From NCBI RefSeq assembly GCF_029395355.1, contig NZ_CP113913.1, positions 434,001 to 498,000 on the forward strand: DNA of 64,000 nt, given 5' to 3'. The notes below the pieces were generated by a model. It saw only the letters and a program-made list of their open reading frames with translations, made no database searches and was not told where the DNA came from. This document shows positions 46,988 to 56,230 of this stretch, in pieces. Numbering within the stretch: the stretch's first letter is position 1; the number at the start of each line of letters is the position of its first letter. Origin of the DNA: Bifidobacterium sp. ESL0800. GTDB taxonomy: Bacteria > Actinomycetota > Actinomycetes > Actinomycetales > Bifidobacteriaceae. A program made the position numbers and the translations under genes.

Positions 46988-48696
46988 AGAATACGGAGAA
47001 CATCATGAATAATGACATGGACGACGACAACCCTGGTTCTGCGCTTCCCTCTCTCGGACCAAACGTTCCCGCCCCTCCAGCGGCTTCCGGGGTTTCCAAC
47101 GGACCCGATTATCCCGGCAGCAGCGAGGATATCCGGCAGGTGCAGGGCTCGATGGCCGATTCGGAGTCGGCGAGTGTGAACGATTCACGCTCGCGGTCGG
47201 CTTCTCGTTTCGTGTTGGCGGTGATTACCGTGGCGGTACTGGTGGCTTTGATGGTAGCGGTGGTGCTGGTGCCTTTGCCTGCGTGGCTCGTCGACTCCGG
47301 CAGAGCAGGCAACGCCGCTGGGGCGCAACAAGTCGACCAGACGGATCTGACCTATTATTGTCCGTCCCGTATGGCGCTTTCAGACAATGGAAAATATGGT
47401 GACAGCGCCTTCCAAGCCACGGAAGGCAACGTCGCTTCGTCGGCCAGATACGCCGCTTTCGGCTCCGTCTATGAAGCGAGTGTCGGCGCGGTCACCAATG
47501 GCAGTGTTGCCGATAACAAGAAGCTGACCGGAGGCGACACGCTCGACAGCGCTACGGTCAAGACCTATTCCGGTTCTGCCGATCAGGGGTCACAGGCCTT
47601 CGAAACGCGTCTGTTGAAAGCGAAATCCGGTACGGGTGCAGCGGCATCCGTGGCTTCGTGGGCCAGCGAGGGCGATCTGAAAGGCCTGGCTGCTTCAACC
47701 TGCGTCGTTCCCGCACTCGAACAGGATTTCCTGCTTGGACCCACCACCACCGGTGTCACGCAGCAATTGTCCGTAGCCAATTTCTCGTCGAAAGCCACCT
47801 CGTTGCAGGTTCAGGTATGGAGCACCAAACACGGTTCCCCGTTGCGGCTTTCCACCGGCAACGTCGTCAATATCGGTGCCAATGGCGAGGCCACCCTGGA
47901 ACTATCCGCGGCGGCATCCGGCGCCGAGGCTCTTTTCGTGAAAGTCAAAAGCAAGGAGACGCCGATCGCGGCGGTTGTACGCAGCGTGGAGCTTGAAGGG
48001 CTCAACGCCAAAGGCTCTGATTATGCAGTGCCTTTGGACGCCGCTTCCAAGAAGGCATATCTGCCCGGAATCGTCGACGGTGACCAGGTGACGGTATACG
48101 CCCGTGCCGAGCAGGATACGGATCTGAACCTTTCCTGGGTTGACGCCAAAGGAGCGTCGTCGGCAAAGACGCAGCGTCTTGAGGCCGGCAAAGTCGTTCC
48201 GATCGATCTGGGCAAGGCGCCCGAAGGCGTGATTGGGCTTGAGGCAAATGCTGCCGCCCCTGTCAACGTAGCGGTCAAAGTGACCCAAAATGCCGATTCG
48301 GGTACCGATTTCGCCTATGTCACACCTTCGTTGGCCTATGCTCAGTCGGCGGTCGTGCTTCCCGACCATACCGATGGGACGCTGTTGCTGCTCAATAGCG
48401 CGGAGCGCGAGACCAAAGCCACTTTGCAAGGGTATGATGCTTCCGGCAAACCCGCAGGGAGCAAGCAGGTCACGCTTCCATCCAAGGCCGGGACCAGCAT
48501 CGTTGCCAAGGACGTCGGCGACCATGCAGTGATGTTTCGGTTGAAGAACGGCAAAAACGTATCGATGGGCATGAGGCTTACCCAGTCCGATGTCACGAAT
48601 GCCAAGCTCGCTTCGGTCGCCTATCTTGGTGCGTCGGGCCTTGAGCCGCGCAATATGAAGGTATGGAGCACCGACAATGCCGGGATCGTGCACTGA
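46984..48696 (+). CDS. DUF5719 family membrane-anchored protein
   Basis: 570 residues; ATG 46984 overlaps the glycosyltransferase stop by four bases. A polar N-terminus (1-72), one membrane segment (about 74-97), then an extracytoplasmic domain rich in beta strands (PTTTGVTQQLSVANFSSKATSLQVQVW, TVYARAEQDTDLNLSWVD). Translational coupling with the GT2 protein suggests they work as a complex in wall glycan assembly or export. Function is otherwise unknown. Confidence 0.85.
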   Translation: MKNTENIMNNDMDDDNPGSALPSLGPNVPAPPAASGVSNGPDYPGSSEDIRQVQGSMADSESASVNDSRSRSASRFVLAVITVAVLVALMVAVVLVPLPAWLVDSGRAGNAAGAQQVDQTDLTYYCPSRMALSDNGKYGDSAFQATEGNVASSARYAAFGSVYEASVGAVTNGSVADNKKLTGGDTLDSATVKTYSGSADQGSQAFETRLLKAKSGTGAAASVASWASEGDLKGLAASTCVVPALEQDFLLGPTTTGVTQQLSVANFSSKATSLQVQVWSTKHGSPLRLSTGNVVNIGANGEATLELSAAASGAEALFVKVKSKETPIAAVVRSVELEGLNAKGSDYAVPLDAASKKAYLPGIVDGDQVTVYARAEQDTDLNLSWVDAKGASSAKTQRLEAGKVVPIDLGKAPEGVIGLEANAAAPVNVAVKVTQNADSGTDFAYVTPSLAYAQSAVVLPDHTDGTLLLLNSAERETKATLQGYDASGKPAGSKQVTLPSKAGTSIVAKDVGDHAVMFRLKNGKNVSMGMRLTQSDVTNAKLASVAYLGASGLEPRNMKVWSTDNAGIVH

Positions 48697-48798
48697 AATG
48701 AGGGTGTGTGGCCTGCTTCACTATGTGCTTGACGTTGCGTGCTAACTGCAGGCATGGCTGAATGGCGTGGAAGTCGGCATACCAGACGTAAACCTTGA

Positions 48799-48821
48799 AT
48801 ATGCCGAAATCGACGGCATAT
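48799..48821. terminator. Short hairpin between convergent DUF5719 and zincin-like genes
   Basis: ATATGCCG (48799-48806) and CGGCATAT (48814-48821) around a 7-base loop, ten bases past the end of the zincin-like gene on the minus strand. No T-run; tentative. Confidence 0.45.
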
Positions 48822-48831
48822 CAGCCGGGTG

Positions 48832-49269
48832 CTATAACTCGGTACCGGTCCAGTCGGGGTCGATTTCCTCGGGTCTACGGCCGTAGAGGTCGGCAAGTCT
48901 GGAGACCAAGGCGTCACGTATCGCCCATTCGAGTTCGGTTTTGTCGGGATGGTGCATCTGCATGGGCATGCGGTAGAGCACGATGCGTGCGGGGATGCCG
49001 TGGTTCGCCGCGAAATTCTGCGAGGTCGGGTTGCGCCTGGGCTCCCAAGGCGCAGGAGTGGAAGGCGGCACGTCCTCGACGGCGAATTGCACCGGGCGCA
49101 CAAGCTCCGGCCACGCTGCGAGCAGCCGCCGTATCTGGGAGGAGACCATATCGTCGAACATGCCGCAACGGGAGCGGTAGCGAGGCAGGCGTACACCGAA
49201 CATCGGGGTTCTTGTACCGCGTCCGTGCCGGTTCCGATAGACGTGGGTCTGCCAAGGTGGTCGCAACAT
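48832..49269 (-). CDS. Zincin-like metallopeptidase family protein (Rv3259-like)
   Basis: 145 residues. The C-terminal part (RIVLYRMPMQMHHPDKTELEWAIRDALVSRLADLYGRRPEEIDPDW) matches the small actinobacterial metallopeptidase family found beside DUF5719/GT2 genes. The usual zincin HExxH is not intact here, so catalysis is doubtful. The N-terminus is Arg-rich. No ribosome site precedes ATG 49269; a start at the internal Met of MFGVRLPRY is possible. Confidence 0.8.
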   Translation of the reverse strand: MLRPPWQTHVYRNRHGRGTRTPMFGVRLPRYRSRCGMFDDMVSSQIRRLLAAWPELVRPVQFAVEDVPPSTPAPWEPRRNPTSQNFAANHGIPARIVLYRMPMQMHHPDKTELEWAIRDALVSRLADLYGRRPEEIDPDWTGTEL

Positions 49270-49364
49270 GGTTTCATTCTATGGTGCGGCATAGGCATTG
49301 GTAGTCGTAGCATAAAGGGATATTGGGTATATTGGGCAGTCGATGTCAAAGAACGGAGCGATTG

Positions 49365-50183
49365 ATGGCGGCAGACGCGAATGCGGCGATAGAAATGTGG
49401 CGGGATCACGATCTTTCCGCGCTTGTGAAGGGTACAAAGGTGATTGCCTTTGACCTGGACAACACCTTGGCCCGTTCGAAAAAACCCATGCATCACGACA
49501 TGGCCTCACGTTTCTCGACTCTGACACGCCTCATCGATGTGGCCCTCATCACCGGCGGCCGCTTTGAATTGGCGAAAAGCCAAGTGCTCGATGTGCTCGA
49601 ACCAGATGCCGACCGCACGCGCATCCATGTGATGCCGACCAGCGGCACACGCTATTTCCGTTGGCGTCAGGGGCGATGGCGATGCCTCTATTCCAATGAC
49701 CTGGATACCGCCGACCGCAAAAGCGCCATCGCGTCCATCGAACGGCACGCACGCGAACAGGGAATCTGGTTGGAACATACCTGGGGGCCGCGTATCGAGG
49801 ACCGAGGCAGTCAGATCACGTTTTCCGCATTGGGACAGGAGGCGCCGGTAGATGCCAAGGAGCGTTGGGATCCGGACAACAGCAAGAAAAACCGTCTTGC
49901 CAAGGCGGTTGGCGTCGATCTGCCCGATCTGGTGGTGCGCTCTGGGGGTTCGACCAGTATCGATGTCTCGGCCCGTGGGGTCGACAAGGCCTATGCCGTG
50001 CGTAGGCTTTGCTGCATTGTGGGCTGCTCGGTCGATCAGGTTGTTTTCATTGGCGACCGCATGGATCCGGACGGCAACGACTATCCTGCTGCCATCATCG
50101 GCACGAAGCCGATCCTCGTCTCCGGCCCCGGGGATACGATTCAGGTCTGCAACCGTCTTATCGAGGCCTTGTCTGTGTCCTGA
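49365..50183 (+). CDS. HAD-superfamily hydrolase (class IIB, phosphomannomutase-like)
   Basis: 272 residues; GGAG lies ten bases upstream. Motif I is VIAFDLDNTLA with Asp30 and Asp32, motif II is LITGG, and the final motif GDRMDPDGNDYP is intact. The middle block EDRGSQITFSALGQEAP and GSTSIDVSARGVDKAY strongly resembles eukaryotic-type phosphomannomutase and sucrose-phosphatase caps. It could be a sugar-phosphate phosphatase or mutase; which one cannot be told. Confidence 0.85.
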   Translation: MAADANAAIEMWRDHDLSALVKGTKVIAFDLDNTLARSKKPMHHDMASRFSTLTRLIDVALITGGRFELAKSQVLDVLEPDADRTRIHVMPTSGTRYFRWRQGRWRCLYSNDLDTADRKSAIASIERHAREQGIWLEHTWGPRIEDRGSQITFSALGQEAPVDAKERWDPDNSKKNRLAKAVGVDLPDLVVRSGGSTSIDVSARGVDKAYAVRRLCCIVGCSVDQVVFIGDRMDPDGNDYPAAIIGTKPILVSGPGDTIQVCNRLIEALSVS

Positions 50184-50379
50184 TTCTCCTTGTCTCCGGG
50201 CGGCATATCCGTCTCTACGTCTTTTGTTCTTATCGTCGGTTTCGATTCGTTGCGTTTGGTGCTTTTCCGACAAGCGGCTTGAATACCGCGACACGCCCGG
50301 GATGTGGATAACCTGGAGCATTCGACCACAGTGATCTGTTTTTCCTCGGTCTCACGGGAAAATCGGATAGCTTTGGGGT

Positions 50380-51096
50380 ATGAAAACCGCCGACTTAAGA
50401 ATTCATGATGCGTTCAGCGCCTGGTGCATCGCCATCCGTGATCTGCTCCTGCCGAGGGGCTGTGCCGGATGCGATGCGCCTGATGAGGTGCTTTGTCCTT
50501 CGTGCGCCGCCCTTTTCCGGCATGCCTATTCGAGGCAATTGCCGGGGAAAGTCGGATACTGCTATGGGTGCTCTTGGTATCAGGGAGCCGTTCGACATGC
50601 GATTCTCAACTGGAAAGACCACGGCGACGAGGAATGCGACCGTATCTTCGCTGTATTGATGGCTGATTTGACGGCAAAGGTGCTGCGACGGCAAGGGGCT
50701 TGCGCCCATGGCTGTGCCCTTGCGTTGGTTCCGGCACCTTCGTCGCCTTCTTCGATGCATCGGCGTGGACGATGGCAGACGTTGCCGCTTACCAGGTTGA
50801 TGTCGCGAAGCCTGAACGTCGACGGGCTTTGCGCTGTCACGAAACCGGTGTTGAAGCTTGAAGGCGTGCATGGCAAATCGGTGCAGGCGGCAGGGGCCGC
50901 GTCGCGTTCGCGAAGAATCGACGGGCATGTGCATGTTGCCCAAGATTTGAGCGGTGATGATTCGTTGTTCGTGGTTGTCGACGATATCGTCACGACAGGC
51001 GCCACCATGGGCCAGTGCATGTCGGCGTTGACGGCGGCGGGGGCCAGGAGAGTCATCGGGCTTGCGCTGGCCTGTACGCCGAACCGCTCGCAATGA
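50380..51096 (+). CDS. ComF-like phosphoribosyltransferase-domain protein
   Basis: 238 residues. An N-terminal zinc knuckle is formed by Cys28, Cys31, Cys39 and Cys42. The PRPP-binding loop VVVDDIVTTGATM (about 198-210) is clear, and ALVPAPSSPSSMHRRG matches the ComF middle motif. Members support DNA uptake or nucleotide salvage; the role here is unproven. Confidence 0.88.
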   Translation: MKTADLRIHDAFSAWCIAIRDLLLPRGCAGCDAPDEVLCPSCAALFRHAYSRQLPGKVGYCYGCSWYQGAVRHAILNWKDHGDEECDRIFAVLMADLTAKVLRRQGACAHGCALALVPAPSSPSSMHRRGRWQTLPLTRLMSRSLNVDGLCAVTKPVLKLEGVHGKSVQAAGAASRSRRIDGHVHVAQDLSGDDSLFVVVDDIVTTGATMGQCMSALTAAGARRVIGLALACTPNRSQ

Positions 51097-51197
51097 CGAG
51101 ATTCGTCGGCCATATCGTCTTCTATCAGCCGACTGTGCGGATAATTCGATGAATCCTATCAATGTATGACAACTGCCGTATCTGCTGATTGCATTCG

Positions 51198-52514
51198 CTA
51201 ATTGGCATGGGCTATGGCCATCTCATCCCAGCGTGTGGTGGCTCGCGGGGAGAGCATTTCACGTCTCATGGTCCATGAAGCCCCGGTGTCTTCATCGCAG
51301 CGTCCTTTTCCGCGGATACCGCCATAGCCGATGCCGACCCGGGCTGTGCCGAATTTTCTGTTGGCCTCATCGATTACACCTCCCAGATTGTGGTCGTCGC
51401 GCCTGGCTTCAAATCCATGCAAGGTGGTGAAGTCTTTGGCGTCCTGCAGGCCGAGCAACAGCACCCCGGCCCTGATATAGCGGGCATGCGGGTCGGCTCT
51501 GCCACGCATGGCCTCGCATGCGGCCTTGGAGATGACCAGCGGGTCGTCGCTGGGGTCGCGCAAGGTGGTTGTCGCATGAAAGGACTGATAGCTGTTTTCA
51601 GGCCCGAACGGGCTGGTGGCGCAGAATGCGGCAACACAAGAGCACAGGCTTGATTGGCGGCGCAGCCTGCGGCACGCCTTCTGCGCGTAGACGCTCAGGG
51701 CCTGATTCAGTTGAGCCATGTCGGTGACGGGTTTCGAAAACATGCGCGAACACAGTATCTCGGACTTGCGTTTGCCGTCGTTGGCGCTGGCGTCGCCGAC
51801 GATGCAGGGAATACCGTTCAACTCCAACACGGTGCGTTCCAGGAGAATCGAGAAGCGGTGCCTGATGGATACCGGGTCTTGGCGCTGCAGATCGAGCGCG
51901 GTGACGATGCCCATGGCCTGCAGCTTGCGTGTGAGTCGCCTGCCCACGCCCCATACATCGCTGACCGGTATGGAAGCGAGAGCCGCATCGCCGTATTGTG
52001 CTTCGATGTCGCGCCACAGGCTCACACCGCCGCTTTCCGGATGCTGTTTGGCCCAATGGTTGGCGACCTTGGCCAATGTTTTGGTCGGAGCGATGCCGAC
52101 GCTCACCGGTATGCCGACTCCTTGTAATACGGCTTTGCGCATGGACCTGGAGATTTGCATGGTCTGCGAGGCGTCGGTTGAAGGAGAGAGGAAGCATTCG
52201 TCGATGGAATAGATTTCCTGACCTGGCATGAACCTGCTCATCACCGACATCATCCGTGCCGACAGGCTGGCGTACAACTCGTAGTTCGAGCTGCGCGCGA
52301 CCACGCCTGCCTGTTGTGCCTCTTCGCGGATGCTGAACCACGGCGTTCCCTCCTTGACGCCCAGCCGTTTCGCCTCCGCGCTGCGGGCCACCACGCATCC
52401 GTCGTTGTTGGAGAGCACGACGACGGGTTTGTCGGCCAGTCGCGGATCGAAAACGCGCTCGCAGGAGGCGAAGAAGCTGTTGGCGTCAGCCAGCACTTGA
52501 AATGACTCGCTCAT
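51198..52514 (-). CDS. umuC: Y-family DNA polymerase UmuC-like
   Basis: 438 residues. Catalytic residues are Asp10 ([12 protein letters not shown]) and Asp105-Glu106 (YSIDECFL). The thumb and little-finger regions include [18 protein letters not shown] and the UmuC-type C-terminus. The start ATG 52514 is eight bases after the umuD-like stop, so the two form an operon. It performs error-prone translesion synthesis in the SOS response. Confidence 0.95.
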   Translation of the reverse strand: MSESFQVLADANSFFASCERVFDPRLADKPVVVLSNNDGCVVARSAEAKRLGVKEGTPWFSIREEAQQAGVVARSSNYELYASLSARMMSVMSRFMPGQEIYSIDECFLSPSTDASQTMQISRSMRKAVLQGVGIPVSVGIAPTKTLAKVANHWAKQHPESGGVSLWRDIEAQYGDAALASIPVSDVWGVGRRLTRKLQAMGIVTALDLQRQDPVSIRHRFSILLERTVLELNGIPCIVGDASANDGKRKSEILCSRMFSKPVTDMAQLNQALSVYAQKACRRLRRQSSLCSCVAAFCATSPFGPENSYQSFHATTTLRDPSDDPLVISKAACEAMRGRADPHARYIRAGVLLLGLQDAKDFTTLHGFEARRDDHNLGGVIDEANRKFGTARVGIGYGGIRGKGRCDEDTGASWTMRREMLSPRATTRWDEMAIAHAN

Positions 52515-52522
52515 ACGTTCTG

Positions 52523-53170
52523 CTAGTTGCCGCGTTGGGGGAAGGGGTAGATGGTGGCGCCGCCCGACCAACCCGGGCTGCGCGAAGCGAGCCCGGTGGT
52601 TCCGTTCGCCTTCTCGGTGGCACCGGAATGGTATGCGGATGCATTGGACATGCCGGGACGGGTGATGCCCGGCAGGGCAGAGCCGAACCGGCTGGAACGG
52701 CTTTGGATGTGGAAATTGCCGGTGACCACACCCCATATCACCAGTTCCTCGGCGTTTTGGGGCGAGAAATCAGGGTAACGAGGGTTCTCGGGATGCAAGA
52801 TTGGCGTCGATCCGCGCATAAGAAGGCGTTTGACGGTCAGTTCGCCGTCAAGCACGGCCACCACCACGTCATCGACCTGCGGTTCAAGCGAGCGATCGAC
52901 CACCAGAAGGTCGCCATCCCAGATGCCGGCGCCCTCCATGGAGTCACCGGCGACGGTGATGATGTAGGTGGTGTCAGGGTTGCGGATGATGTGTTCGTCG
53001 AAGCTGAAATCACCTGCAAAATAATCCTGCGCGACCGACGGAAACCCTGCGTGCACCGCTTCGAGGGCGATGGGGATGGGTGTCGGCGCAAGCGTCGAAC
53101 GAAAAACTCGGGTGACCCTGCAATCCTGCCCAGGGTCGCCGCATGTCAATCTGCATGATGTCGTGGTCAT
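52523..53170 (-). CDS. umuD: UmuD-like S24-family autopeptidase
   Basis: 215 residues. The cleavage site Ala41-Gly42 ([12 protein letters not shown]), nucleophile Ser77 ([19 protein letters not shown]) and Lys114 (GELTVKRLL) are all in place. It is longer than typical UmuD (about 140 residues): after about residue 153 comes a Ser/Gly/Pro-rich tail with no known domain. Two SOS boxes lie just upstream, and umuC follows. Confidence 0.93.
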   Translation of the reverse strand: MTTTSCRLTCGDPGQDCRVTRVFRSTLAPTPIPIALEAVHAGFPSVAQDYFAGDFSFDEHIIRNPDTTYIITVAGDSMEGAGIWDGDLLVVDRSLEPQVDDVVVAVLDGELTVKRLLMRGSTPILHPENPRYPDFSPQNAEELVIWGVVTGNFHIQSRSSRFGSALPGITRPGMSNASAYHSGATEKANGTTGLASRSPGWSGGATIYPFPQRGN

Positions 53171-53190
53171 GATCGCACGCCTCCCAATAA

Positions 53191-53206
53191 TCGAACGTTT
53201 GTTCGA
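53191..53206. promoter_or_regulatory. SOS box (LexA operator) of umuDC
   Basis: TCGAACGTTTGTTCGA, a 16-base palindrome matching the Gram-positive/actinobacterial consensus CGAAC-N4-GTTCG, 20 bases upstream of umuD. Confidence 0.92.
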
Positions 53207-53241
53207 ATATTATTGTGTCAAAAGGTCGAGACAATAAAATA

Positions 53242-53253
53242 GAACATATGTTC
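53242..53253. promoter_or_regulatory. Second SOS box upstream of umuDC
   Basis: GAACATATGTTC inside AGAACATATGTTCGAT, also of CGAAC-N4-GTTCG form with one weaker half. It is 51 bases centre to centre from the first box. Confidence 0.75.
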
Positions 53254-53336
53254 GATTATGTGAGAACGCGTGAGAGGATACCGGAAAAATGGGACCAATA
53301 CAGGACGGGCCCTAAACGGATAACCTGCCGAGACCG

Positions 53337-54428
53337 TCAGAGCGTTGTTTTCCCTGTTGGTTCGTCGGCGGCGATATGGAATTTCGGCAGGGTGATCTCG
53401 AAATCGGTGCCGCGGTTGTCGTCGACGACCTTGACGTTGCCGCCGTGCAGCTGTGCCGCCCAACGGGCGATGGAGAGTCCGAGGCCGGTGCCGCCGGATT
53501 CGGTGCCCGGGCCCGACTTGCCCTTGACGAAGCGGCGGAAGATGTCCGCACGCGCTTCCGGTGGAATCTGCGAGCCGAAATTGACGACGTTGGTGATCAC
53601 CGTGCCGTGGATCTTGTCTTCGTGGGCCTCGACGAGCACCGTGGTGTTGTCTGGCGAATGTTTGAAGGCGTTGGAGATGATATTGGTGAAAAGCTGGCGC
53701 AGCCTGTCCTGGTCGCCTTCGATCTCGATGGAATCCGGCACGTGCACATCGACGTCGTGGGCGTGGCCGGCATCGGCGATTTCCAGCGGTTCCAGCGTCT
53801 CTTCGATGAAGTCGGCGAAGTTGAACTGCTCGATGTTGAGGCTCGCCGCTCCGGCCTCCATGCGCGAGAGGTCAAGCAGGAAGGCGATGAGATCGGAAAG
53901 CCGGTGGGTCTGGTTCAAAATGCCTTCGAGGTTGGCCGGGGTGGGGTCCACCACGCCGTCGGCGAGGTTCTCAAGCATCGCCTGCAGGGCCGAGACGGGA
54001 GTGCGCAATTCATGGGAGACGTTGGCGATCATGTCACGCCGCATCTGGTCGGCGTGCTGCAGTTCCTCGGCCATCTCGTTGAACGAACGGGCGAGCTGCC
54101 CCACTTCGTCGTTGCTTTGGTCGCTGACGTGCACGCGCACCGTATAATCGCCTTCGCTCATTGCCCTTGCGGCATCGCGCATCTGGCGCAAGGGGGAGGT
54201 GAGTCCGCGCGAGAAGAAGTAGGTGATGCCAAGTGCCACCACGAGGGTGAGCGGCATGGCGATCCAACCGCTCAGCCCCACTTTCAGCAGGAACCACGCC
54301 ATGACGAACGCGATGGCGGTGGCGACGACGATGATGATGCTCAGCTCCATTTTCAGTGATGAGAAGAATCCTATCGGACGCTCGTTGTCCAATATTTTCT
54401 TGCCGGGCTGATGGGTATGGTTGTTCAT
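53337..54428 (-). CDS. Sensor histidine kinase of a two-component system
   Basis: 363 residues. Two adjacent membrane segments (about 29-48 and 53-72) leave almost no external loop, so it likely senses within the membrane or a cytoplasmic cue. HAMP (about 75-125), phosphoacceptor His139 in NVSHELRTPVSAL, and ATPase with N box FTNIISNAFKHS and G boxes SGGTGLGLSIARW. It lies 76 bases downstream of its response regulator, with a hairpin between. Confidence 0.93.
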   Translation of the reverse strand: MNNHTHQPGKKILDNERPIGFFSSLKMELSIIIVVATAIAFVMAWFLLKVGLSGWIAMPLTLVVALGITYFFSRGLTSPLRQMRDAARAMSEGDYTVRVHVSDQSNDEVGQLARSFNEMAEELQHADQMRRDMIANVSHELRTPVSALQAMLENLADGVVDPTPANLEGILNQTHRLSDLIAFLLDLSRMEAGAASLNIEQFNFADFIEETLEPLEIADAGHAHDVDVHVPDSIEIEGDQDRLRQLFTNIISNAFKHSPDNTTVLVEAHEDKIHGTVITNVVNFGSQIPPEARADIFRRFVKGKSGPGTESGGTGLGLSIARWAAQLHGGNVKVVDDNRGTDFEITLPKFHIAADEPTGKTTL

Positions 54429-54471
54429 CGTTGTGGTCACTGTGCTCTTTCGGAATTGGGGGGTATACAAA

Positions 54472-54491
54472 AAGCAGCCCCGTAGGGCTGT
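54472..54491 (-). terminator. Hairpin between response regulator and kinase
   Basis: On the minus strand CAGCCC-TACG-GGGCTG is followed by CTTTTTG, a compact terminator or attenuator placed between the two partner genes. Confidence 0.7.
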
Positions 54492-54504
54492 CGATTGTTT
54501 ATGG

Positions 54505-55251
54505 TCACTGCGCGGCAGGTGTTGAGACGGTGCCGTCTTCCGGCGGCTCGAACGCATAGCCGACGCCGTGGGCGGTGCGGATCAGATCGCTGCCGAGCTT
54601 GTGGCGCAAAGCCTTGACGTGCGAGTCGACGGTGCGGGTGCCGGAGGCATCGGGCCAGTCCCACACCTCTTCCAGCAGCTTCTCGCGCTTGAAGACGGAC
54701 TTGGGTTTGCGGGCCAGCGTGGCCAGAAGGTCGAATTCCGTAGGGGTGAGATGCACCTGCTTGCCGTTTTGGGTGACGATGCGCTGGCGCGGGTCGATGA
54801 TCAGCGTGCCGAAGTCGAGCACCTTCTCGTTCTCGTTGTTCTTGGCGATGAGGGTGGCACGCTCGACACGGCGCAACAGGGCTTCGCAACGGGCGATGAG
54901 TTCGCGCGGGGAGAACGGCTTGGTCATGTAGTCATCGGCACCGGCGGAAAGTCCCATGACCTTGTCGGCCTCTGAATCGCGGGCGGTGAGCATAAGCACC
55001 GGCACCGGGCGTTCGGCGATGATGCGTTTGGTGGCTTCGATGCCATCCATGACGGGCAGCATGATATCCATGATCACCAGGTCCGGCTTGATCTGGCTGG
55101 CGGCGCGTACGGCGCTCGCCCCGTCTCCTGCCACGCGTGCGGTCCATCCGTTGGCAGTGATGCGCTGGGCGATCGCCGTGGCGAGATCAGGCTCGTCCTC
55201 GACCACCAAGATGGTGCGCGGTGTCTTCTGATGTGCCGAAGTGTTGAGCAT
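54505..55251 (-). CDS. OmpR/PhoP-family response regulator
   Basis: 248 residues; GGAGG precedes ATG 55251. Receiver domain (about 13-125) with acidic pocket VVEDE, phosphoacceptor Asp62 (IMDIMLP) and Lys in MTKPFSPREL; winged-helix DNA-binding domain (about 145-238) with LTPTEFDLLATLA and RTVDSHVKALRHKLG. The partner kinase gene follows. The stimulus is unknown; PhoP is only a resemblance. Confidence 0.95.
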   Translation of the reverse strand: MLNTSAHQKTPRTILVVEDEPDLATAIAQRITANGWTARVAGDGASAVRAASQIKPDLVIMDIMLPVMDGIEATKRIIAERPVPVLMLTARDSEADKVMGLSAGADDYMTKPFSPRELIARCEALLRRVERATLIAKNNENEKVLDFGTLIIDPRQRIVTQNGKQVHLTPTEFDLLATLARKPKSVFKREKLLEEVWDWPDASGTRTVDSHVKALRHKLGSDLIRTAHGVGYAFEPPEDGTVSTPAAQ

Positions 55252-55432
55252 GTGTCCTCCGCTTTCAAAAACATTGCTACAAATAACCTATTATAGGTTC
55301 CGGCGCACCCAATTGGCTTTCAACTGTGGTTTTCATCGGTTTTAGCAGTTTCTATCGGTTCGCAGCAAGGATAAACGTCCGCAGCGCGTGAAAAACTTAG
55401 ACACATTGCGTTTAAGGGTTTTCGGAGGTTCC

Positions 55433-56044
55433 ATGGATTACAAGGTTGGGGATGTCGTCGTTTATCCGCGTCACGGCGCGGCGAAGGTGACAAACTTCGA
55501 GAAGCGTACGGTAAAGGGCGTTACGCGCGATTATCTACAGCTTTCAGTGCTTTCCAGCGATGGTCTGGTCATCGAGGTGCCGGTTGAGAACGCCAAGAAG
55601 GTGGGCATCCGCAATATCGTCGACGGCAAGGAGGTCGCGAAGGTCTTCGAGATCCTGCGTACCCCGATCGTCGACAACGAGAAGATGAACTGGTCACGGC
55701 GCTATAAGCTCAACGTCGAGAAGATCGCCACCGGCGAGGTCAACAAAATCGCCGAGGTCGTACGCGATCTGGCTCAGCGCGACGTCGACGAGCACGGGCT
55801 TTCCGCAGGCGAGAAGCGCATGCTGACCCGCGCCCGCAACATCCTCACCTCGGAGATCGCGCTTTCCGAGCATATCGACGAGGATGAGGCGCAGCACCTG
55901 CTCGACGTCAATCTGGGATATGCCGAGCCCACGCCCGAAGATGCCAAGCACCATTCCCAGGCGCCTGAGGAGCCGGCGAACAAGACGCTGGCCAGGGTCG
56001 AGGCCGAAAACAAGGACGCCAAGGGTTCCAAGAAAAAGAAGTAG
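55433..56044 (+). CDS. carD: CarD-family transcriptional regulator
   Basis: 203 residues; GGAGG lies before ATG 55433. The RNA-polymerase-interacting domain begins MDYKVGDVVVYPRHGAAKV (1-60), followed by helices ending in RMLTRARNILTSEIALSE and a polar Lys/Glu-rich tail. CarD binds RNA polymerase and DNA to stabilise open complexes, especially at rRNA promoters. Confidence 0.96.
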   Translation: MDYKVGDVVVYPRHGAAKVTNFEKRTVKGVTRDYLQLSVLSSDGLVIEVPVENAKKVGIRNIVDGKEVAKVFEILRTPIVDNEKMNWSRRYKLNVEKIATGEVNKIAEVVRDLAQRDVDEHGLSAGEKRMLTRARNILTSEIALSEHIDEDEAQHLLDVNLGYAEPTPEDAKHHSQAPEEPANKTLARVEAENKDAKGSKKKK

Positions 56045-56103
56045 CGGTTCTTCCGGCTTCAAGCTGGGCCGCTGCAACCGTTGATTCGGTTTTTGACGTA
56101 ACG

Positions 56104-56139
56104 TTGAGGGTCATCTCGATATCAGGAGATGGCCCTCAA
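56104..56139. terminator. Hairpin between carD and the metal transporter genes
   Basis: TTGAGGGTCATCTC (56104-56117) and GAGATGGCCCTCAA (56126-56139) pair over 14 bases with one G-T pair, between convergent genes. Confidence 0.7.
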
Positions 56140-56230
56140 TGGTATAGGTATGTATAAATATCGTTTCCCGGCGATCCGGCGGTCCAACGTTGTGGTGGTC
56201 CGGTAGCTCGGTTGTCCGGCCGGAACGGCC

